Assembly: GCA_040904785.1 (NCBI GenBank)
Contig: JBBDSV010000060.1
Coordinates: 1-31,390, forward strand
Source of the DNA: JBBDSV01 sp040904785
GTDB taxonomy: Bacteria; Actinomycetota; Nitriliruptoria; Nitriliruptorales; Nitriliruptoraceae
Direction of reading: 5' to 3'
Length of the DNA stretch: 31,390 nucleotides
Positions 1-8,319 of this stretch are shown here, piece by piece. A model generated the notes under the pieces. That model had not been told where the DNA came from. It was given only the letters and a program-made list of their open reading frames with translations, and did no database searches. A program made the position numbers and the translations under genes. Positions within the stretch are counted from its first letter, which is position 1, and each line of letters begins with the position of its first letter.

Positions 1-648
1 GATCTGATCGACTCGACGGAGATGTACCTGCGGACCGTCCTCGAACTCGAGGAGGAAGGCATTCCCGCCCTGCGTGCACGGCTGTCCGAACGGCTGAACC
101 TCTCCGCTCCGTCGGTGTCCGAAGGGGTCGCACGTCTCGAGGAACAGGGCCTGCTCAAGCTCGCGGCCGATCGGACCGTCCGACTGACCGACACCGGACG
201 CGACAAAGCGCTGCACGTCATGCGCAAGCATCGCCTTGCCGAGCGCCTGCTCGCCGACGTGATCGGTCTCGACCCGGCCTACATCCACGACGAGGCGTGC
301 CGGTGGGAGCACGTCATCTCCGACCGGGTGGAGGAGAAGATCGCCGACCTGCTCGGCAATCCGACGACGAGCCCCTACGGCAATCCCATCCCCGGCGCTG
401 AGGTCGACGAGGTGCAGCTCGTGCCCCTCGCCGAAGCGGACCCCGGTCCGGTGCGGCTGCACAGCATCTCCGAGTCGCTGCAGCGCGACGCGACCGTGAT
501 CGGCGAACTGCACGCCAACGGCATGCTCGCGGGAGAGATTGTCGACATCGCCCGCGACGGCGACACGATCGAACTGTCGCACGGTGGCCACCGGATCACC
601 GTGACACCGGACGCCGCGCGGCTGATCTACGTCACCACGAATCCGTGA
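1..648 (+). CDS. dtxR: DtxR/IdeR-family metal-dependent repressor (5' end cut by window)
   Basis: This is a divalent-metal (normally Fe2+) dependent transcriptional repressor. The reading frame is open from base 1 and already codes for DLIDSTEMYLRT, which matches the first residues of DtxR/IdeR. The gene therefore starts just outside the window, only a few residues are missing, and the ATG at 22 is internal. The N-terminal winged helix covers the LSAPSVSEGVARLEEQGLL stretch. The middle dimerisation domain carries the family's metal ligands in MRKHRLAERLL and HDEACRWEHV (Cys, Glu and His visible). The last 70 or so residues form the SH3-like FeoA-type domain. Its stop overlaps the mutY start (GTGA), so the two are probably co-translated. 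Iron is the likely metal, but Mn-sensing relatives share the same motifs. Confidence 0.93.
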   Translation, partial: DLIDSTEMYLRTVLELEEEGIPALRARLSERLNLSAPSVSEGVARLEEQGLLKLAADRTVRLTDTGRDKALHVMRKHRLAERLLADVIGLDPAYIHDEACRWEHVISDRVEEKIADLLGNPTTSPYGNPIPGAEVDEVQLVPLAEADPGPVRLHSISESLQRDATVIGELHANGMLAGEIVDIARDGDTIELSHGGHRITVTPDAARLIYVTTNP

Positions 649-1577
649 CGTCGGTGGCGGATGCCGGCCACGGCGATGCCGTGCGGGATCTTCTGGCGTG
701 GGGAGGTCCGCGACTGCGTGACCTTCCGTGGCGGGCGACGCGTGACCCGTGGGCGGTGCTCGTGGCCGAGACGATGCTGCAGCAGACCCAGGTCGCGCGC
801 GTCGTTGGCCCGTTTCAGCAGTTCTGCAGCCAGTTTCCGACGCCTGCAGCCTGCGCCTCGAGTGACGTCGGAGACGTTGTGCGTGCATGGGCCGGACTCG
901 GATTCAACCGCCGTGCGGTGCTCCTGCACCGCGCAGCCACCGCCATCGTCGAACGGCACGCCGGCACGGTGCCGCAGGACCTCGACAGTCTGCTCGCGCT
1001 TCCCGGCGTCGGTCCCTACACGGCCCGTGCCGTGCTCGTCTTCGCGTTCGAGGCGCCCGGCGCCGTCGTCGACACCAACGTCGGGCGGGTGCTCGCGCGA
1101 GCGTTCGTCGGCAGCAGGCTCACGGCCGCACAGGCGCAGCAGCTCGCCGACGAGCTCGTGCCGGCGGACGACAGCTGGCGGTGGAACCAGGTCCTGCTCG
1201 ACTTCGGTGCGCAGGTGTGCACGAAGCGGCAGCCGCACTGCACCACGTGTCCGTTGCATGCGTCGTGTCGCTGGGCCGAGACCGGATTCGCCGAACCCGA
1301 TCCGGCGATCGCCAGCGCGGGCACGTCGTCGCCGCAGTCGCGATTCGAAGGATCCGACCGGCAGGGCCGCGGGCGCCTCGTCGCCGCGCTGCGCGACGGT
1401 CCCGTCGCACGGGACGACATCGCCGTCGTCGCCGGTTGGCCGCGCGATTGCGAACGTGCCGAACGTGTCGCGCAACGACTCGTGGAAGACGGCGTCGCGG
1501 TGGTCGACGGGAGGTGGCTCACGCTTCCGCGGACAGCGCCTGGCGACGAGGACGCGACGGCCCGGGTTGCATCGTGA
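645..1577 (+). CDS. mutY: A/G-specific adenine DNA glycosylase MutY
   Basis: MutY removes adenine mispaired with 8-oxoguanine and so prevents G-to-T transversions. The 310-residue product has the catalytic Glu42 in AETMLQQT, a helix-hairpin-helix LPGVGPYTA at about 119-127, and the catalytic Asp143 in VVDTNVGRV. Its [4Fe-4S] loop is C192-x6-C199-x2-C202-x5-C208. The C-terminus beyond about residue 230 is short and looks more like a small winged helix than the full NUDIX-like 8-oxoG recognition domain of E. coli MutY. The GTG start at 645 overlaps the dtxR stop and gives the expected N-terminus. Downstream it overlaps the helicase start in the same way. An iron-sulfur enzyme directly behind an iron-type repressor is a notable pairing. 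Confidence 0.94.
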   Translation: MTSVADAGHGDAVRDLLAWGGPRLRDLPWRATRDPWAVLVAETMLQQTQVARVVGPFQQFCSQFPTPAACASSDVGDVVRAWAGLGFNRRAVLLHRAATAIVERHAGTVPQDLDSLLALPGVGPYTARAVLVFAFEAPGAVVDTNVGRVLARAFVGSRLTAAQAQQLADELVPADDSWRWNQVLLDFGAQVCTKRQPHCTTCPLHASCRWAETGFAEPDPAIASAGTSSPQSRFEGSDRQGRGRLVAALRDGPVARDDIAVVAGWPRDCERAERVAQRLVEDGVAVVDGRWLTLPRTAPGDEDATARVAS

Positions 1578-2917
1578 GCGTCGAATCGACCCGCGCACAC
1601 CTCGATGCTCTGGCGTTGCGTGACTGGCAGGCGTCGGCCCTCGCCGCGTGGTCGGCAACCGGCCGGGGTGTGGTCGAAGCGGTGACGGGGACGGGCAAGA
1701 CCCGTCTGGCGCTCGCGGCGCTGCGAATGATCGTCGATCGTGGTGGCCGTGCGCTCGTCCTCGTCCCCACGCTGGATCTGCAGCAACAGTGGGTGCGCGA
1801 GTTGCGTGCTGCACTGCCGGATCGACGGATCGGCACGCTCGGGGGCGGCGGAGACGACGACCTGTTCGCCGTCCATGTGGTCGTCGCCACGCCGCACTCG
1901 GCCGCCAGCGTGCCGATCGACCTGCCACCATCGACGGCGGGGCTGCTGGTCGCCGACGAGGCGCATCGGTACGGGGCGCCGACCTGGGGTGGAGCCCTGC
2001 ATCCCGCGTTTGACTTCCGTCTGGCGTTGACCGCGACGTATGAGCGCAACGACGACGGTGTCGCCGACGTGCTGGAGCCGTACTTCGGTGATGTCGTCTA
2101 TCGCTACGACTTCGCACGTGCCGCCGAGGACGGCACGATCGCGCCGTTTGTGATCGCGCTCGCTGGTGTGGACCTCGATGCGTCCGAGCAGGCGCGTTTC
2201 GAGCGTGCCGACGTGCGCTGCCGGACACTTCACCGTGAACTCGTTGGCGGGCTCGGTCTGCCCCGTGAACCGCACCGGTTGTTCGCTGCGGTGGCGGCGA
2301 TCGTCGCCGACGCCGACGCCGCCGGGCGTGACGGGTCGCAGATCCGTGCGTGCCGCGAATATCTCGTCCGCGTTCGCGAGCGGCGGGATGTCGCCGCGAC
2401 CGCCGCGGCGAAGATCGATGTGCTTGCGCGTGTGGCGCCCGCGCTCCTCGGACGGCGAACGCTGGTGTTCGCCGACACGGTCGAGCAGGCAACCGATGCG
2501 GCGCGCGTGTTGTCTGCGTCGGGTCTTCGTGCCGAGACGGTGCACGGCGACCTCGACGCGCGGCGGCGAAGAACCCGGATGGCGCAGTTTCGTTCGGGCG
2601 GCCTCGACGCGCTCGTCGCCCCGCGAGTCCTTGACGAGGGGGTCGACGTCCCTGATGCCGATGTCGCTGTCGTGCTGGCGGCGTTCAGGACGCGGCGGCA
2701 GATGGTCCAGCGTCTCGGCCGCGTGTTGCGCGTCAAGTCCGACGCGCGTGTCGCGCGCCTCATGGTGTTGTTCGCCCGCGAAACCGGGGAGGATCCCCAG
2801 AACGGGGGGCACGCGGACTTCCTCGGCGAAGTCGGGGACACAGCGCGCTCGGTGCAACAGATCACCGCCGACGTCGCGGGCCGGCTCGCCGACTGGCTGC
2901 GAGTACCGACGTGCTGA
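1574..2917 (+). CDS. XPB/SSL2-like superfamily II DEAH helicase
   Basis: This is a two-domain SF2 helicase of 447 residues. Walker A is TGTGKT with Lys42, the DEAH box is at residues 128-131, motif III is LTATYER, and motif VI is QRLGRVLR starting at about Gln379. The LTAT.ER and QRLGRVLR wording is typical of the XPB/Ssl2 group (COG1061) rather than RecG, RecQ or DEAD-box RNA helicases. No nuclease or extra N-terminal domain is visible, so it is a compact helicase. The GTG start at 1574 overlaps the mutY stop, which argues for translational coupling and a role in DNA repair. The longer open frame upstream runs through mutY in another frame and is not coding. The exact substrate cannot be read from sequence. 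Confidence 0.88.
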   Translation: MSVESTRAHLDALALRDWQASALAAWSATGRGVVEAVTGTGKTRLALAALRMIVDRGGRALVLVPTLDLQQQWVRELRAALPDRRIGTLGGGGDDDLFAVHVVVATPHSAASVPIDLPPSTAGLLVADEAHRYGAPTWGGALHPAFDFRLALTATYERNDDGVADVLEPYFGDVVYRYDFARAAEDGTIAPFVIALAGVDLDASEQARFERADVRCRTLHRELVGGLGLPREPHRLFAAVAAIVADADAAGRDGSQIRACREYLVRVRERRDVAATAAAKIDVLARVAPALLGRRTLVFADTVEQATDAARVLSASGLRAETVHGDLDARRRRTRMAQFRSGGLDALVAPRVLDEGVDVPDADVAVVLAAFRTRRQMVQRLGRVLRVKSDARVARLMVLFARETGEDPQNGGHADFLGEVGDTARSVQQITADVAGRLADWLRVPTC

Positions 2918-3008
2918 AGGTCCCGGGACGGCAGCGATCGCCGCTATAGGCTCGCCGCACATCGAGTGCGCGCACGACGAGCCGCCAAGACGCGAGGGGA
3001 GGCGCACG

Positions 3009-4076
3009 ATGGTCGAGTTCGGCCGAGACGACGAGCGTCGAAACGTTCTCGCGCTGCTTGCACCGGGCACCGACCTCCGCGAAGGCATCGAACGGATCAT
3101 CCGTGCCGGCCGCGGATCGCTGATGGTTCTCGGCAGCACCCAGAAGGTCACGCCGCTGCTCTCCGGCGGGTTTCGCATCGACGTCGCCGCGACTGCCCAG
3201 CGCATCGCCGAGCTCGCCAAGATGGACGGTGCCCTTGTCCTCGACGAGGACGCCAGTCGCGTGCTGCGCGCCAATGTTCAGCTCGTCCCGGATTCTGTCG
3301 TGGAAACCTCGGAGACCGGAACCCGCCACCGATCGGCGGAACGGTCGGCGCGGCAGACGGGCCAGGCGTTCATCGCGGTGTCCGAGGCGATGGGCGTGGT
3401 CACCGTCTACCACGGAGAGACGAAATACACCCTCGAAGAGGTCTCGGTGCTGCTCGCGCGGGCCAACCAGGCCCTATCGACGCTCGAGCGGTACCGCGCG
3501 CGGCTCGACGAAGTCTCGGCGATTCTGTCGGCGCGTGAGATCGAGGACGTGGTCACCGTGCGAGATGTCGTGCTCGTGCTGCAGCGCGCCGAGATGATGC
3601 GTCGGATCGCTGATGAAGTCGAAGATCACGTCGTTGAGCTGGGCACCGAAGGCCGGCTCGTCCAGCTGCAGCTCGACGAACTCGTGTCGTCGGTCGCCGA
3701 CGAACGTGAGCTGGTCGTGCGCGACTATCTCGGAGATCGGCGCCGCAAGCTCGCCCGCGTGTTGGAGGATGTCGCCGAATTGTCGACCGACGAGCTGCTC
3801 GACACGGGCGCGGTCGCCGCGCTGCTGGCGTACGACGCCGATGGCCTGGACCATCAGGTCACCCCGCGGGGATATCGAATGTTGTCGCGCATTCCACGTC
3901 TGCCGACGTCGGTGGTTGAACGGCTCGTCGACACCTTCGGCACGCTGCCGCGGGTCATGGAGGCCACGATCGCCGAGCTCGACGACGTCGAAGGCATCGG
4001 AGAAGCGCGGGCGCGCAGCATTCAGGACGGATTGCGCCGGCTCGCCGAGGCCACGCTGCTCGACCGCTATGTCTAG
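3009..4076 (+). CDS. disA: DNA integrity scanning protein DisA, diadenylate cyclase
   Basis: DisA makes cyclic di-AMP from two ATP and stops when bound to branched DNA. The 355-residue length fits the family (about 355-360). The DAC domain shows the DGA motif at residues 73-75 and the RHR motif at 106-108. A helical linker follows, then a C-terminal helix-hairpin-helix (VEGIGEARARSIQDGL) for DNA binding. A strong Shine-Dalgarno GAGGGGAGG at 2994-3002 lies six bases before the ATG at 3009, which rules out the longer upstream frame. The 91 bp gap after the helicase contains a TATAGG/TAGGCT element at 2945-2952 that could be a -10 box, without a clear -35. In many actinobacteria radA lies next to disA. 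Here the upstream neighbour is the helicase. Confidence 0.96.
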   Translation: MVEFGRDDERRNVLALLAPGTDLREGIERIIRAGRGSLMVLGSTQKVTPLLSGGFRIDVAATAQRIAELAKMDGALVLDEDASRVLRANVQLVPDSVVETSETGTRHRSAERSARQTGQAFIAVSEAMGVVTVYHGETKYTLEEVSVLLARANQALSTLERYRARLDEVSAILSAREIEDVVTVRDVVLVLQRAEMMRRIADEVEDHVVELGTEGRLVQLQLDELVSSVADERELVVRDYLGDRRRKLARVLEDVAELSTDELLDTGAVAALLAYDADGLDHQVTPRGYRMLSRIPRLPTSVVERLVDTFGTLPRVMEATIAELDDVEGIGEARARSIQDGLRRLAEATLLDRYV

Positions 4077-4135
4077 AATTCCCGCGAGCTGCTCGGCCTA
4101 GCGGGCAGATCGCGCCTGCCTCGTCCCGTTGCCGG

Positions 4136-4165
4136 TTGAGTGCGATTCCCTTCGTGTGGTACCGT
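4136..4165 (+). promoter_or_regulatory. Candidate housekeeping promoter for carD
   Basis: TTGAGT at 4136-4141 and TACCGT at 4160-4165 are separated by 18 bp and fit an actinobacterial sigma-70 promoter (-10 TAnnnT). It lies in the 212 bp non-coding stretch between disA and carD, about 120 bases before the carD start. This would give carD and the following isp/cysS genes their own transcript. It was recognised by eye only. Confidence 0.42.
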
Positions 4166-4288
4166 CGGTCACTGTCCGGCCGCGCCCTCGTGACGCCCTC
4201 GGGACGACGTAGGCGCGTGCGTATCCGCTGGCCGTGACGCACCGATCGGTGCCCACCACGGGAACGTTTGCGCGAGGAGCACCAGTCC

Positions 4289-4780
4289 ATGGCCTACAGC
4301 GTTGGCGACACGGTCGTGTATCCACACCACGGCGCCGCAGTGATCGAGCGCAAGGAAAAGCGGGAACTGCAGGGCGAGGACTGCGAATACCTCGTGCTTC
4401 GCCTCACCTACGGCGACCTGACACTGATGGTCCCCGCAGATTCGTGTGAAGAAGTCGGCATTCGCAACGTCGTCTCGAAGAAGCAGGTCGAGCAGGTGCT
4501 TGACGTGCTCCGGCAGCCGGAGGGCAAGGCTGCGGGCAACTGGTCGCGCCGCTTCAAGGCGAACTACGAGAAGCTTCGCTCGGGCGACATCTATCAGGTC
4601 GCCGAAGTCGTGCGGAACCTCGCGACCCGCGAGAAGGACAAGGGGCTGTCCGCCGGCGAGAAGCGCATGCTCACCAAGGCGAAGCAGATCCTGCTGTCCG
4701 AACTCGCGGTGGCGATCAAGAAGGACGAGGAACAGGCCGAGCAGCTCGTCGAGCGCACGCTCGCCGAAGCCAAGGGCTGA
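4289..4780 (+). CDS. carD: CarD-family RNA polymerase-binding transcription factor
   Basis: CarD binds the RNA polymerase beta subunit and stabilises open promoter complexes, especially at rRNA promoters. The 163-residue product begins MAYSVGDTVVYPHHGAA, the standard N-terminus of the CarD_CdnL_TRCF Tudor-like RNA polymerase-interaction domain. The C-terminal helical DNA-binding domain follows, including NWSRRFKANYEKL with the conserved Trp that wedges into the -10 upstream edge, and LSAGEKRMLTKAKQIL. The start at 4289 is supported by GAGGAG at 4274-4279. An in-frame ATG at 4268 lies before that Shine-Dalgarno and is unlikely. The order carD-ispD-ispF-cysS-rlmB is the same as in Mycobacterium. 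Confidence 0.96.
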   Translation: MAYSVGDTVVYPHHGAAVIERKEKRELQGEDCEYLVLRLTYGDLTLMVPADSCEEVGIRNVVSKKQVEQVLDVLRQPEGKAAGNWSRRFKANYEKLRSGDIYQVAEVVRNLATREKDKGLSAGEKRMLTKAKQILLSELAVAIKKDEEQAEQLVERTLAEAKG

Positions 4781-4870
4781 TCGCCTGCCCGGCAGGATGC
4801 ACCGTCGCCGCGGGGCATCCGGTGTGGTCCGCGGTCGACTTGACATCCACCGGGCGCCCGGAGGCAGCAT

Positions 4871-5557
4871 GTGAATGTCGGCGTCATCATCGTCGCAGCG
4901 GGACGTGGTACGCGCATGTCCGCGCCGCGGCCCAAGGCGCTCATCGACGTCGGCGGCCGTGCGATGGTCACCTGGGCCGCCGACCATCTTGCTGCTGCGG
5001 GACTGCCCGCTCCCGTCGTCGTCCATTCACCCGGCGAACGTGGCGCGTTTGCCGACGCGCTCACGGGGCACGAAGTGCACCTCGTCGTGGGTGGTTCGAC
5101 GCGTTCGGACAGCGTCCGACGAGGACTCGCCGCCCTTGACGCCGACATCGTTGTCGTGCACGACGCTGCGCGGCCGTTCATGCCTCCGGAGGTCATCCAG
5201 CGGGCACTGGCCGCTGTTGGCGGGGACGTCATCGCTGCGGCTCCCGCCGTCGCCGTCGCCGACACGCTCAAGCGGCGCGCCGGAGATGATCTCGTCGGCA
5301 CGGTTGCACGTGACGATCTCGTCGCCGTCCAGACGCCGCAGGTGTTCATCCGCGCCGCGCTCGACACCGCACTGGCTGCAGGCGCATCGGCGACCGATGA
5401 ACTCACACTCGTCGAAGGCGCGATCGCCGCGGGCGAGTTGACCGGCCGGATCCGGTTCGTCGCCGGCAGCGTGTTCGGCCACAAGGTCACGACAGAGGAT
5501 GATTTCGCGCTGCTCGACACGATCGCCTCGGCGTCGCTGCAGGGATTTGGTGCATGA
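4871..5557 (+). CDS. ispD: 2-C-methyl-D-erythritol 4-phosphate cytidylyltransferase
   Basis: IspD is the third step of the MEP isoprenoid pathway and couples MEP with CTP to give CDP-methylerythritol. The 228-residue protein has the nucleotide-binding start VIIVAAGRGTRM, the Lys in RPKAL (about residue 22), the VVVHDAARPF motif, and the C-terminal KVTTEDDFALL. The start is GTG 4871 with GGAGG at 4860-4864. The overlapping ATG at 4869 runs straight into a stop. It follows carD by 90 bp and overlaps ispF by four bases (ATGA), so ispD and ispF are probably made in equal amounts. Confidence 0.95.
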   Translation: MNVGVIIVAAGRGTRMSAPRPKALIDVGGRAMVTWAADHLAAAGLPAPVVVHSPGERGAFADALTGHEVHLVVGGSTRSDSVRRGLAALDADIVVVHDAARPFMPPEVIQRALAAVGGDVIAAAPAVAVADTLKRRAGDDLVGTVARDDLVAVQTPQVFIRAALDTALAAGASATDELTLVEGAIAAGELTGRIRFVAGSVFGHKVTTEDDFALLDTIASASLQGFGA

Positions 5558-6042
5558 GGGTCGGCAACGGCTTCGACGTCCACCCGTTCGACGATCCATC
5601 GTCGGCGCGCCGCCTCGTGCTGGGCGGCGTCGAGATCGCCGACACCCCGCCGCTGGCGGGGCACTCCGACGCGGACGTGCTCACACACGCCGTCGTCGAC
5701 TCGTTGCTCGGCGCGCGCGGGTGGGGTGACATCGGGGAACGATTCGGCGTGGATTCACCCGAGACTGCAGGGGCGTCGTCGATCGCCTTCGTCGCCGCGG
5801 TTATCGCCGACCTGCATGACGACGGTTGGCGGGTCGGGAACCTCGATGCGACGGTCATCGCGCAGCGGCCCCGCTTGTCGGGTGCACGGGACGACATCCG
5901 CGCTCGGCTCGCCGATGTGCTCGGTGTCGACATCGATGATGTCGGCGTCAAGTTCACCACAACCGATCGCCTTGGTGCGATCGGACGGGGTGAAGGCATC
6001 GCCGCGTGGGTGACGTGCATGCTGACAACAGTGCGCCGCTAG
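5554..6042 (+). CDS. ispF: 2-C-methyl-D-erythritol 2,4-cyclodiphosphate synthase
   Basis: IspF cyclises CDP-ME 2-phosphate to MEcPP in the MEP pathway, working as a trimer with a zinc ion per active site. The 162 residues are full length. The zinc ligands Asp8 and His10 are in GNGFDVHPF, a third His is in LTHAVVDSLLGA (His45), and AGHSDAD carries the active-site His37. The C-terminal KFTTTDRLGAIGRGEGIAA motif is intact. ATG 5554 overlaps the ispD stop. The intermediate enzyme IspE is not in the window. Confidence 0.96.
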   Translation: MRVGNGFDVHPFDDPSSARRLVLGGVEIADTPPLAGHSDADVLTHAVVDSLLGARGWGDIGERFGVDSPETAGASSIAFVAAVIADLHDDGWRVGNLDATVIAQRPRLSGARDDIRARLADVLGVDIDDVGVKFTTTDRLGAIGRGEGIAAWVTCMLTTVRR

Positions 6043-6045
6043 GCT

Positions 6046-6062
6046 CGCGCGCACGGCGCGCG
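6046..6062 (+). terminator. GC hairpin after ispF
   Basis: CGCGCGC at 6046-6052 and GCGCGCG at 6056-6062 form a 7 bp stem with an ACG loop, four bases after the ispF stop. No T-run follows. It may be an intercistronic stabiliser or a weak terminator before cysS. Confidence 0.33.
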
Positions 6063-6103
6063 GCGATGTCGCGCGCGATCTCGATGCCAACCGGCGGGCG
6101 CCG

Positions 6104-7543
6104 ATGTCACTGGTTCTCTACGACACCCTGCAGCGTGCCGAGGTGCCGTTCGTCCCGCGCGACGATGGCCGTGTTGCGATGTACGCGTGCGGTCCGACGG
6201 TGCAGGCCGATGCGCACGTCGGTCACGGGCGGCTCATGGTCGTCTCGGACCTCTTGCGTCGCTACCTGCGTTACCTCGGCTATGCCGTCACCTACGTGCA
6301 GAACGTCACCGACATTGACGACAAGATCATTCTGCGTGCGCGCCGTGAACAGGTCGACCCGGCGGTTATCGCGACGCGTTTCACCCAGGCGTGGAATCGC
6401 ACGGTTGACGCGCTCGGTGCGCTGCCGCCGGATATTCAGCCGTTTGCGACCGGGCACCTGCTCGAGATGCAGGAGTTGATCCAGACGCTGCTCGAGCAGG
6501 ACAAGGCCTATGCGGTCGACGGCGACGTCTTCTTCCGTGTGCGCACCTTCCCTGACTACGGCAAGCTCTCCCGTCGTCGCATCGACGAGCTGGAACAGGG
6601 CGAGGACGTCGTCGACGCGGACCGCAAGGAGGATCCGCTCGACTTCGCGATGTGGAAGTCGGCCAAGCCGGGTGAACCATCGTGGCCGTCGCCCTGGGGG
6701 CCCGGACGTCCCGGGTGGCACATCGAGTGCTCTGTGATGGCGACAAAGCACTTGGGTGCGGAATTCGACATCCACTGCGGTGGTCTCGACCTTGTGTTCC
6801 CGCATCACGAGAACGAGATCGCGCAGTTCGAAGCAGCCGAAAGCCGTCCATTCGCGCGCCACTGGATCCACAACGGGATGGTCCAAATGGGCGACGAGAA
6901 GATGTCGAAGTCGGTGGGCAATGTCGTGTCCCTGGCGGACGCCGTCGACGCTTGGGGCCGCGGCCCGATGCGGCTGTGGTATCTGTCGGCGCAGCATCGC
7001 ACGCCGTTGACGTTCGACGAGGAGCGCCTGAGCGACGCGTCGGCGGCATTCGCCCGACTCGTGACATTCGTGCGCGCCGTGCGACGTGCGGCGGGTGTCA
7101 CCGCGGCCGATGCCGATGCCGACGCAGGCGCGCCGCATCGTGCCGCATTCGAGGCCGCGATGGACGACGATCTCAATGCCCCGGCGGCAATCGCCGCGTT
7201 GCACGATCTCGTCAGCGCAGGCAATGATTTGCTCGCCGATGTGTCGTCGGACGCCACGGCGGCAGCGGCCGTCGCCGGCCTTGCCGACACGCTGGTCGAA
7301 CTCGCCGATGACGTGCTGGGGCTGGGCATCGACGACGAACTCGACCGGGCTGCCGTTGACGAGGCACGGATGGCGCCGTTGGTCGAAGAACTACTGGAGC
7401 AGCGACGCCGCGCCCGCAACGACCGGGACTTCGCCGCCGCGGATGCGATCCGCGACCGGCTCGCCGATGCCGGCGTCGTCGTCGAAGACCAGGGCACGAC
7501 GTCGGTGTGGTACGTGGCCAACCGCGGCGGCGCCGAGACGTGA
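6104..7543 (+). CDS. cysS: Cysteinyl-tRNA synthetase
   Basis: This class I aminoacyl-tRNA synthetase charges tRNA-Cys. The 479-residue product has zinc ligand Cys29 in YACGPTV, the HIGH-equivalent HVGH, the IECSVMA and DLVFPHHENEIAQ zinc/substrate segments, and the KMSKS loop EKMSKSVGN. A DALR-type helical domain (MDDDLNAPAAIAALHDL) and a tail of the RRRARNDRDFAAADAIRDRL type follow. Length and the full C-terminal part favour CysS over the related mycothiol ligase MshC, which is shorter. The Shine-Dalgarno is weak. The start was chosen because it gives the family N-terminus (LYDTLQR). The stop overlaps the rlmB GTG start. Confidence 0.95.
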   Translation: MSLVLYDTLQRAEVPFVPRDDGRVAMYACGPTVQADAHVGHGRLMVVSDLLRRYLRYLGYAVTYVQNVTDIDDKIILRARREQVDPAVIATRFTQAWNRTVDALGALPPDIQPFATGHLLEMQELIQTLLEQDKAYAVDGDVFFRVRTFPDYGKLSRRRIDELEQGEDVVDADRKEDPLDFAMWKSAKPGEPSWPSPWGPGRPGWHIECSVMATKHLGAEFDIHCGGLDLVFPHHENEIAQFEAAESRPFARHWIHNGMVQMGDEKMSKSVGNVVSLADAVDAWGRGPMRLWYLSAQHRTPLTFDEERLSDASAAFARLVTFVRAVRRAAGVTAADADADAGAPHRAAFEAAMDDDLNAPAAIAALHDLVSAGNDLLADVSSDATAAAAVAGLADTLVELADDVLGLGIDDELDRAAVDEARMAPLVEELLEQRRRARNDRDFAAADAIRDRLADAGVVVEDQGTTSVWYVANRGGAET

Positions 7544-8289
7544 GATCTGACCGCAGCCGGATCGTCGTGGGGATCCACCCCGTACGTGAGCTGCTGCGGG
7601 CTGGTCGAGCGGTCTCGCGTGTCTCGATTGCTGCCTCGCGTGGGGCGTCGCCGCTCATCGACGACATTCGATCGCTCGCCGCACAGGCTGAGGTGCCCGT
7701 CGACGAGGTCGATCGCGGAACGATCGACGAGCGTGCCGAAGGGCTGGTGCACCAGGGTGTCGTAGCTCACGCACCGCCCTTTCCATTCGTCGGGCTCGAC
7801 GAACTGCTGGGGCGGATCGATGCCTCGGGCACGGCGACCCTGCTCGTCGCAGTCGACGGCGTCACCGATCCCCACAACCTGGGGTCGATCGCACGGTCGG
7901 CCGAGTCCTTCGGTGCCCACGGGCTGCTCATCCCGGATCGTCGGGCCGCCTCGATCACCCCGACCGTCGAGAAGTCCGCCGCTGGTGCGCTCGCCCATCT
8001 GCCGGTGGTGTCGGTCACGAATCTCGTGCGCACGATGGCGGGGCTCCACGATCGCGGCGTGTGGTCGATCGGCCTCGATGCGGACGGCCCGGTGGACCTC
8101 GCAGATTCATCGCTCGTCGCCGAGCCGTGCCTGCTCATCGTCGGCGCCGAAGGCGACGGGATGGCACGCTTGACACGTGAGCGGTGTGATGCCGTCGTGC
8201 GCCTGCCCATGCGCGGGGCAGTCGCGTCGTTGAACGCCTCGGTCGCGGCGGGCGTCGCGCTGTACGAACTCGCGCGACAGCGCGCCTGA
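7540..8289 (+). CDS. rlmB: 23S rRNA (guanosine-2'-O-)-methyltransferase RlmB / TrmH family
   Basis: This is a SPOUT-fold SAM-dependent RNA ribose methyltransferase of 249 residues. The N-terminal substrate-binding domain starts VVGIHPVRELL, which is typical of RlmB rather than bare TrmH. The three knot motifs are present: NLGSIARSAESFGAHGLLIP (motif 1), LIVGAEGDGMARL (motif 2) and RLPMRGAVASLNASVAAGVALYE (motif 3). GTG 7540 overlaps the cysS stop. An upstream in-frame ATG at 7507 would lengthen the overlap with cysS and adds an Arg-rich stretch unlike the family. Mycobacteria have the same cysS-rlmB order. The specific target nucleotide is inferred from family and context. Confidence 0.92.
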   Translation: MRSDRSRIVVGIHPVRELLRAGRAVSRVSIAASRGASPLIDDIRSLAAQAEVPVDEVDRGTIDERAEGLVHQGVVAHAPPFPFVGLDELLGRIDASGTATLLVAVDGVTDPHNLGSIARSAESFGAHGLLIPDRRAASITPTVEKSAAGALAHLPVVSVTNLVRTMAGLHDRGVWSIGLDADGPVDLADSSLVAEPCLLIVGAEGDGMARLTRERCDAVVRLPMRGAVASLNASVAAGVALYELARQRA

Positions 8290-8319
8290 CGCCCGACGAG
8301 CAGTGACGAAAGGCGAAGA

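Noticed and set aside
4268..4288. Longer carD start (MREEHQS...)
   Set aside because: The Shine-Dalgarno lies downstream of that ATG, and the family begins at the ATG at 4289.
4840..4845. A perfect TTGACA upstream of ispD
   Set aside because: No -10 box is found 16-19 bp downstream before the start codon, so I do not call a promoter.
6104..7543. MshC (mycothiol cysteine ligase) instead of cysteinyl-tRNA synthetase
   Set aside because: The protein has the full length and the DALR-type C-terminal region of CysS, and it lies in the standard ispF-cysS-rlmB order.
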